Source: Marvinbryantia formatexigens (lineage in GTDB: Bacteria; Bacillota; Clostridia; Oscillospirales; Ruminococcaceae). Taken from it: 38,991 bases of DNA. Each line of letters begins with the position of its first letter. The stretch's first letter is position 1. The notes beneath the pieces were generated by a model, which saw nothing but the letters and a program-made list of their open reading frames with translations, made no database searches and was not told the origin of the DNA. This document shows positions 33,667 to 38,991 of this stretch, one piece after another. Both the position numbers and the translations under genes were made by a program. The stretch is taken from the NCBI GenBank assembly GCA_021771035.1, contig JAETPU010000023.1:1-38991 (forward strand). Direction: 5' to 3'.

Positions 33667-35040
33667 ATGATTACCAAGGTTTTAATTGCCAACCGCGGGG
33701 AAATTGCGGTTCGGATTATCCGGGCGTGCCGGGAATACGGCGTGCGCACGGTGGCGGTCTGCTCTGAGGCGGATCGCTCGGCGCTGCACGCGCAGATTGC
33801 CGATGAGACTGTGTGCATCGGCCCCGCGGCGTCCAAGGACAGCTACCTGAATGTGAAAAACATCCTCTCTGCCTGTGAGATCACCGGCGCCAACGCAGTG
33901 CATCCGGGCTTTGGGTTTCTTTCGGAGAACGCTGCCTTTGCAAGGGCCTGCGCCAAGTGCTCCATTGAGTTTATCGGCCCCAGTGCCGACGCCATCGACC
34001 GCATGGGCAACAAGGCCCAGGCCAAGGAAACCATGCGCAGCGCGGGAGTTCCGGTGGTTCCCGGCTCCGACGGTATTGTGGAGACGGTAGAGGACGCCCG
34101 CCGTATTGCCGGGGAAATTGGCTATCCGGTGATGGTGAAGGCCTCTGCCGGCGGCGGCGGGCGGGGAATCCGCCTGGTGCGGGACGAAGAGGAGCTGGCC
34201 CCGTCCATGCTGGCGGCCCAGCAGGAGGCCCTGTCCTTCTTTGGGGATTCCGGCGTTTACATTGAGAAATTTATCGAGGATCCCCGGCATATTGAAATCC
34301 AGATCCTCGCCGATAAATTCGGGAATATCATCCACCTGGGGGAGCGCGACTGTTCCATGCAGCGGCGCAACCAGAAGGTATTGGAGGAATCCCCCTCTCC
34401 GGCGGCCTTCATGACTCAGGAGCTGCGGGAAAAAATGGGCCGTGCGGCAATCCTGGCGGCGAAAGCGGTGAATTATCACAGCGCCGGTACCATCGAATTC
34501 CTGGTGGACCGGTATGGAAACTTCTACTTTATGGAGATGAATACCCGAATCCAGGTGGAGCATCCCATCACGGAGCTGGTGACCGGGGTGGACATCGTCA
34601 AGGAGCAGCTCCGCATCGCGGACGGACGGTTTTTGAGCTATTCCCAGAGGGATATCCGCCTGAGCGGGCACGCTATCGAGTGCCGCATCAATGCGGAGAA
34701 CCCCAGCCAGGGGTTTCGGCCTTCGCCGGGCACCATCCGGGCGTTGTATATGCCGGGCGGCCCGGGCGTGCGCATTGACAGCGCCATGTATGCCGGCTAC
34801 ACCATCCCGCCCTATTATGACTCCATGATCGCTAAGCTCATCACCTATGCGGGCAGCCGTGAGGAGGCCATCGCCAAGATGAAGTGGGCCTTGGCGGAGT
34901 TCATTGTGGACGGCGTGGACACCAACATCGAGTTCCAGCTGAATCTGCTGCGGGACGAGGACTTTGAACGGGCGGAGTATGACATCGGATTTCTCAACCG
35001 GAAAAAGTTTTCCGGCAGCTCGGGAGGTGCTAAGGCATGA
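33667..35040 (+). CDS. accC: Biotin carboxylase subunit of acetyl-CoA carboxylase
   Basis: A 457-residue ATP-grasp enzyme that carboxylates biotin on AccB. Motifs: [35 protein letters not shown], the ATP loop [32 protein letters not shown], and [21 protein letters not shown]. It overlaps accD by four bases (ATGA), implying coupled translation. Confidence 0.97.
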   Translation: MITKVLIANRGEIAVRIIRACREYGVRTVAVCSEADRSALHAQIADETVCIGPAASKDSYLNVKNILSACEITGANAVHPGFGFLSENAAFARACAKCSIEFIGPSADAIDRMGNKAQAKETMRSAGVPVVPGSDGIVETVEDARRIAGEIGYPVMVKASAGGGGRGIRLVRDEEELAPSMLAAQQEALSFFGDSGVYIEKFIEDPRHIEIQILADKFGNIIHLGERDCSMQRRNQKVLEESPSPAAFMTQELREKMGRAAILAAKAVNYHSAGTIEFLVDRYGNFYFMEMNTRIQVEHPITELVTGVDIVKEQLRIADGRFLSYSQRDIRLSGHAIECRINAENPSQGFRPSPGTIRALYMPGGPGVRIDSAMYAGYTIPPYYDSMIAKLITYAGSREEAIAKMKWALAEFIVDGVDTNIEFQLNLLRDEDFERAEYDIGFLNRKKFSGSSGGAKA

Positions 35041-35909
35041 TTGAAGATCTCTTTCAGAAGGTCAAGCTGAGAATGGGCGAGGAGCCGGTGCGCAAAGGTG
35101 GCACAAAGGTCTCCATGCCTTCGGATTTGCTGTTTAAATGCCCCCGCTGCCAGAAGGCGGTGTTCCGGGAGGACTTTGAGAAGAACGGCAAGGTGTGCAC
35201 GGAGTGCGGCTACCATGCCCGGATTACCGCACAGGAACGGCTGAAAATTACTGTTGACAATCTCTCTTTTACAGAATATGATAAGGAAATGAAAAGCCTC
35301 AATCCTCTGGGCTTTCAGGGCTATGAGGAGAAGCTGCAGCAGCTTTCCAAGGCCACCGGCCTGCGGGAGGCTGTCATCACCGGGGAATGCACCATCCAGG
35401 GCCAGAGGTGTGTAATCGGCATCATGGACAGTCACTTTATGATGGCCTCCATGGGGTCCGTGGTGGGCGAAAAAATCACCCGCGCGTTTGAAATGGCGAC
35501 CGAAAAGAAACTTCCGATCGTGATTTTTACCGCGTCGGGCGGCGCCAGGATGCAGGAGGGGATGGTATCCTTGATGCAGATGGCAAAGACCTCCGCGGCA
35601 GCGGCCCGCCACAGTGCGGCAGGGCTTTTGTACCTCACTGTGCTCACGGATCCCACAACCGGCGGTGTCACCGCCAGCTTTGCCTCCCTGGGAGACATCA
35701 TTCTGGCGGAGCCCAAGGTCCTGGTGGGGTTTGCCGGCCGGCGCGTGATTGAAAATACCATCCGGCAGCGGCTCCCAGACGACTTCCAGTCCGCGGAGTT
35801 CCTGCAGGAACATGGCTTTGTCGACGCTATCGTCAGCCGGGCTCAGATGCGGGATGCGCTGGGCTGGCTCTTAAAAATCCACTGCAAGGGGGAATGTGCC
35901 GGTGCCTAA
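35037..35909 (+). CDS. accD: Acetyl-CoA carboxylase carboxyltransferase beta subunit
   Basis: A 290-residue subunit that, with AccA, moves carboxyl from biotin to acetyl-CoA. The N-terminal zinc ribbon has Cys35, Cys38, Cys54 and Cys57 (CPRCQ...CTECG). The crotonase-like core includes [20 protein letters not shown] and [21 protein letters not shown]. It overlaps accA by 14 bases. Confidence 0.96.
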   Translation: MIEDLFQKVKLRMGEEPVRKGGTKVSMPSDLLFKCPRCQKAVFREDFEKNGKVCTECGYHARITAQERLKITVDNLSFTEYDKEMKSLNPLGFQGYEEKLQQLSKATGLREAVITGECTIQGQRCVIGIMDSHFMMASMGSVVGEKITRAFEMATEKKLPIVIFTASGGARMQEGMVSLMQMAKTSAAAARHSAAGLLYLTVLTDPTTGGVTASFASLGDIILAEPKVLVGFAGRRVIENTIRQRLPDDFQSAEFLQEHGFVDAIVSRAQMRDALGWLLKIHCKGECAGA

Positions 35910-36708
35910 ACTGACTGCTTGGGAACGGCTGCAGATTGTCCATGAAAAGGGACGCCCCACGGTGATGGATTATATTCCGCTGATTTTTGAGGATTTTATG
36001 GAGATCCATGGGGACCGTCTGTTTGGCGACGATAAGGCGGTTGTCTGCGGCCTGGCGACTCTGAATGGCCAGCCGGTCACTGTGATTGGGCAGGTGAAGG
36101 GGCGCAATTTGGAGGAGAATAAAACCGCCAATTTCGCCATGATGCACCCGGAGGGATACCGGAAGGCGCTGCGGGCTATGAAGCAGGCCGAAAAGTTTTC
36201 CCGCCCGGTGGTGTGTTTCATCGATACCCCCGGCGCCTTCTGCGGCATTCAGGCGGAGGAGCGGGGCCAGGGCGAGGCTATCGCCCGCAACCTATATGAG
36301 ATGAGTGGTCTGGCAACCCCGGTTGTCTCCATCATCCTGGGGGAGGCGGGCAGCGGCGGAGCGCTGGGACTGGGTGTGTGCGATCGCCTGGCGATGCTGG
36401 AAAACGCCCAGTATTCTGTGATCTCGCCCCGCGGGTTTGCCAGTATCCTCTGGAAGGATGCTACCCGGGAAAAGGAAGCGGCCAATGTGATGAAAATTAC
36501 CGCCGAGGATTTGGTGGAATTGGGAATCGCGGAGGATGTGATTGAGGAGCCTGTGGGCGGCGCCCAGAAGGATCCCCAGTGGACAGCCGGAAAAATCCGG
36601 GAGTATTTGACAGAACATCTGGAGATACTGCGGCAGGTGCCCAAAGAGGAACTGCTGCAAAAGCGGTATGAAAAGTTCCGTAAGGTAGGCGTGTTTGAAG
36701 GGGCGTAG
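35896..36708 (+). CDS. accA: Acetyl-CoA carboxylase carboxyltransferase alpha subunit
   Basis: A 270-residue partner of Acc[58 protein letters not shown] and [13 protein letters not shown] are the family motifs. The start is GTG with AAGGGGGA upstream, inside the accD end, so the two subunits are probably made in equal amounts by coupled translation. The protein is somewhat shorter than the E. coli form, as usual in Firmicutes. Confidence 0.95.
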   Translation: MPVPKLTAWERLQIVHEKGRPTVMDYIPLIFEDFMEIHGDRLFGDDKAVVCGLATLNGQPVTVIGQVKGRNLEENKTANFAMMHPEGYRKALRAMKQAEKFSRPVVCFIDTPGAFCGIQAEERGQGEAIARNLYEMSGLATPVVSIILGEAGSGGALGLGVCDRLAMLENAQYSVISPRGFASILWKDATREKEAANVMKITAEDLVELGIAEDVIEEPVGGAQKDPQWTAGKIREYLTEHLEILRQVPKEELLQKRYEKFRKVGVFEGA

Positions 36709-36813
36709 CGCCTGAATGGGAACAGATACCGGTAACACAGGGTGATAACTGTCCCCCGTGGGGATGGTTTTCCAAATATCTACTATGAAAAAACTTTTAG
36801 GAGGAATCCACTT

Positions 36814-37041
36814 ATGGTATTCGAGAAAGTGAAGGGCATCATTTGCGATCAGCTGGATGTCGAGGAAGATGCAGTTACCATGGAGGCCCACATTATTGAC
36901 GATTTGGGCGCGGACTCTCTGGACGTTGTAGACCTGGTCATGTCTTTGGAAGAGGAATTCGATGTTGAAATCCCGGATGAAGAAGTTGAAAACATCCGCA
37001 CTGTTGGCGACATTGTAAAATATATTGAAAACGCTCTCTAA
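36814..37041 (+). CDS. acpP: Acyl carrier protein
   Basis: A 75-residue acidic protein; [15 protein letters not shown] carries the phosphopantetheine Ser35. GAGG nine bases before the ATG supports 36814; longer frames from 36742 do not fit the family. It is last in the cluster, 105 bases after accA, just before a terminator; many Firmicutes have acpP near fabH or beside plsX/rnc instead. The AT-rich, less GC-biased codon use is normal for a highly expressed small gene. Confidence 0.97.
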   Translation: MVFEKVKGIICDQLDVEEDAVTMEAHIIDDLGADSLDVVDLVMSLEEEFDVEIPDEEVENIRTVGDIVKYIENAL

Positions 37042-37056
37042 TTCATTTTAAAACAC

Positions 37057-37097
37057 AACCCCCTCCGGCGCCGAATCGGTACCGGAGGGGGTTTCTT
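37057..37097 (+). terminator. Intrinsic terminator of the fab/acc operon
   Basis: AACCCCCTCCGG pairs with CCGGAGGGGGTT, followed by TCTTCTTT. Confidence 0.88.
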
Positions 37098-37212
37098 CTT
37101 TACTAGGACATAAACCTATTTCTGCTTTAACTATTCTACAGTTCTTAGAGATTTCATCGCTGCTTTTGTAACAGGGGGATAAAGACTCGACAGAACTTTA
37201 AAAATTAGCATT

Positions 37213-37455
37213 TTACTCATCATCAAAAATATCGTTGTTCAGTTCCTTAAAATCTAATAATTGCGATACAGTCATATCTAAGCCAACCGCGATTTTATGT
37301 AAAGTTTTTAGCTTGGGATTCTTAGTCTTTCCCGTCATTAAATCCTGTAAAGTACTTTGCGTAATACCGGACATATCTGCTAATTTATTTGTGGCGATTT
37401 GTCGCTCACGGCATATGTCTGTCAACCTTTTGATAATTGCATCTGAATAAGTCAT
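37213..37455 (-). CDS. XRE-family helix-turn-helix regulator
   Basis: An 80-residue protein that is almost entirely one Cro/C1-type HTH domain: IIKRLTDICRERQIATNKLADMSGITQSTLQDLMTGKTKNPKLKTLHKIAVGLDMTVSQLLDF, with an acidic tail NNDIFDDE. GGAGGAGGG eight bases before ATG 37455 decides the start. Its -10 TATAAT (at 37495-37500) lies next to a 22-bp palindrome, so it probably represses itself and the divergent DUF6809 gene. AT content is higher than the flanking fab genes, which suggests later acquisition. Confidence 0.88.
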   Translation of the reverse strand: MTYSDAIIKRLTDICRERQIATNKLADMSGITQSTLQDLMTGKTKNPKLKTLHKIAVGLDMTVSQLLDFKELNNDIFDDE

Positions 37456-37518
37456 GTGTGCCCTCCTCCTCATATTCAAAGATTTTCTAATTGAATTATA
37501 AAGGAAAATGTGGTATTC

Positions 37519-37540
37519 TTTTAACGGTGCACCGTTAAAA
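37519..37540. promoter_or_regulatory. Perfect 22-bp palindrome, likely operator of the XRE regulator
   Basis: TTTTAACGGTG (37519-37529) is followed at once by its exact complement CACCGTTAAAA (37530-37540). It lies between the divergent XRE and DUF6809 genes and overlaps the expected -35 position of the XRE promoter. Confidence 0.7.
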
Positions 37541-37570
37541 CTGTATATATTAAAAGGAGGACAAAATGAA

Positions 37571-37849
37571 ATGAAAAACATTTTGGAAGAGCTGTACCTG
37601 GGAAATCTGAGACGGTTGGATCACATATGTCCTGATTCTGAAGAATATAAAGCGGCCTGTGGGAGACAAGTGGAGAAAATCGATGATCTGATAGCGAAAT
37701 TAAAACGTTTGGATCCATCGCTGAAGGAGGAATTTTTGGATATTCTGAATATGGAGGGAGAGGTAGGGTCCTATGAGGTTTCCCAGGCCTTTATTGTAGG
37801 ATTCCGGCTTAGCACAATGATTATGTTCGCCGCCCTGGCTAATAATTAG
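37571..37849 (+). CDS. DUF6809-like small protein
   Basis: A 92-residue, helical, acidic protein starting MKNILEELYLGNL and ending with FIVGFRLSTMIMFAAL. These end motifs match the DUF6809 family of Firmicutes mobile elements, whose function is unknown. AGGAGG about ten bases upstream fixes ATG 37571; an earlier ATG at 37566 reads only two codons. It is divergent from the XRE regulator across the palindrome. The pairing recalls a phage or integrative-element remnant or a toxin-antitoxin-like module, but nothing proves either. Confidence 0.75.
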   Translation: MKNILEELYLGNLRRLDHICPDSEEYKAACGRQVEKIDDLIAKLKRLDPSLKEEFLDILNMEGEVGSYEVSQAFIVGFRLSTMIMFAALANN

Positions 37850-37879
37850 GCTCACCAGATGACATTGGCCCTTCAGTGT

Positions 37880-38991
37880 CACTTAGAAGTTTTGGACAGG
37901 CCCAAAACTTCCGTAGTTAATTCTATTCCTGTCCATAATAGTTCTACCGTAATCCGGGGGTTCATCAAAGAAGGGGGCTGGCCTCCTTCTTTGTGGCCTT
38001 TGGGTACTTTTCCCCCACGGGAAAGTACCGCCCCCGGCAGGGCTTGGAGTGGGAATTGGGTGATAATTTACTTGGGTGGAAAATTCGATTTATTCCAGTA
38101 AATTTAGGGAATTCTTTATTATTCCATTAACAATACAGCAGTTTTACCTTCCAAATAGATTATCGTCCAATTACCCACCCAACCCGCTGTGCCGCGGGGC
38201 ACCTACTTTCTGCCGAACAGAAAGTAGGCAAAGATTCGCCCAAGAGGCGTTCCCCCTCTTGGGTATCTCTCCCTGGGCAGTTATCTGCACTCAAGCAGTA
38301 GAGGCTAGAAAAAAGTCGAGAATCGCAAGTCCTCTCAACTTTCAGGCCCATACTTGGGCCGATGCCGCTGATGCAACCGGGACACTCGGAGGTGCTCTCA
38401 GTTTATTCGATGCTTAGGTGTACAGCACCTCCTTGAAGTTTTGAGACAAGCCCAAAACTTCCGTAGATATAAACAACTCTTCAGACGTGCTTTGTGGCCT
38501 TTGGGTACTTTCTGCTGAAACAAATTACGGAGAATTGAAACTTGTTTCAATTCTCGTAAGGGATGCCATACTACTTAGGCCAAGAATGAACTACCCGCAT
38601 CCCGGCGGCAGGGCGTTGGGAAGGAAATTGGACGATAATTTGCATGGGTGCAACTCACCCTATATCAAACAAATTCAGAACAACTATCTCCTGCGTTTTT
38701 CTAAAAAATGCAGTTCTACTTCCCATATGGAACGTCACCCAATTACTCACCCAAATCGCTCAATGCCGGGAGGTACTCTGGGCTCAATCGAAACGGTAAT
38801 CCCACAGTACCTCCGTGAGTTTTGAAACAAGTTCAAAACTCCGCAGCTTTCCTATGCGCCGAATGGCACCGGGACGCCCTCAGTTTGGTTCTTTGCTTAG
38901 TCCCCAATATTGTTCCGACTACGGAGAATTGAAACCTGTTTCAATTCTCATAAGGGATGCTGTATGACTCAGATAAGAAAGGGCTTAGCGC
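37880..38991. repeat. Mosaic hairpin-rich intergenic repeat, block D (about 1.1 kb)
   Basis: Non-coding to the window end. Modules: hairpin 37886-37911; inverted-repeat arms at about 38049-38083 and 38146-38184; CAGAAAGTAGGCAAAG/AAGAGG segment (about 38206-38298); GGCCCATACTTGGGCC (38345-38360); GGAGGTGCT/AGCACCTCC (38388-38432); hairpin 38435-38461; GAGAATTGAAAC hairpin (38530-38555); inverted-repeat arms (about 38616-38650 and 38715-38755); GGAGGTACT/AGTACCTCC (38769-38814); hairpin 38817-38841; GAGAATTGAAAC hairpin again (38924-38949). Module order resembles block B. Confidence 0.9.
38894..38991 (+). repeat. 98-bp terminal direct repeat, right copy
   Basis: Identical to bases 1-98. See the left copy. 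Confidence 0.9.

Overview
The window looks like a stretch of chromosome from a spore-forming Gram-positive bacterium of the class Clostridia, most likely an Oscillospiraceae/Ruminococcaceae-type gut organism. The grounds are a complete spoIIE, a ylbJ-type sporulation membrane protein, Firmicutes-style Shine-Dalgarno sites and TTGACA/TATAAT promoters, a clostridial acetyl-CoA carboxylase/fab gene order, and a GC content that looks like the middle to upper fifties by eye. No rRNA, tRNA, CRISPR array, transposase or phage structural gene was recognised.

Layout. (1) 1-580: intergenic repeat, then a BirA-type operator over a strong promoter driving bioY. (2) 1.3-3.5 kb: an ATP-grasp ligase and an alpha/beta-hydrolase in one transcript. 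(3) 3.6-6.9 kb, minus strand: lipoprotein, PHP phosphatase, esterase, rhodanese, sfsA. (4) 7.1-7.6 kb: promoter-like hairpin repeats, then an LCP-like protein, ylbJ and a small four-cysteine protein. (5) 10.4-11.6 kb: a second, larger block of the mosaic repeat. (6) 11.6-13.9 kb, minus strand: a methyltransferase and a URO-D-like protein. (7) 14.4-19.3 kb: AraC regulator, MATE exporter behind a candidate attenuator, Cys-type sulfatase and a small membrane protein. (8) spoIIE (minus), a purine permease with a structured leader, an unknown anchored protein and a class I glutamine amidotransferase. (9) 26.1-28.7 kb, minus strand: aroK, aroE and fabD. (10) 29.4-37.0 kb, plus strand: fabH-fabG-fabF-accB-fabZ-accC-accD-accA-acpP, i.e. 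most of fatty acid initiation and elongation plus acetyl-CoA carboxylase. (11) A divergent XRE regulator/DUF6809 pair around a perfect palindrome. (12) 37.9-39.0 kb: a third long block of the mosaic repeat.

Functionally, the core is type II fatty acid synthesis: accBCDA makes malonyl-CoA, fabD loads it on acpP, fabH starts the chain, and fabF/fabG/fabZ elongate, reduce and dehydrate. No enoyl-ACP reductase is present in the window. BioY brings in the biotin that AccB needs, though it lies about 30 kb away under its own operator.

The most unusual content is non-coding: a family of mosaic, hairpin-rich repeats of up to about 1.1 kb whose copies carry compensatory base changes in several stems. 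The first and last 98 bases of the window are identical and belong to this family, so the ends were probably set by a repeat.
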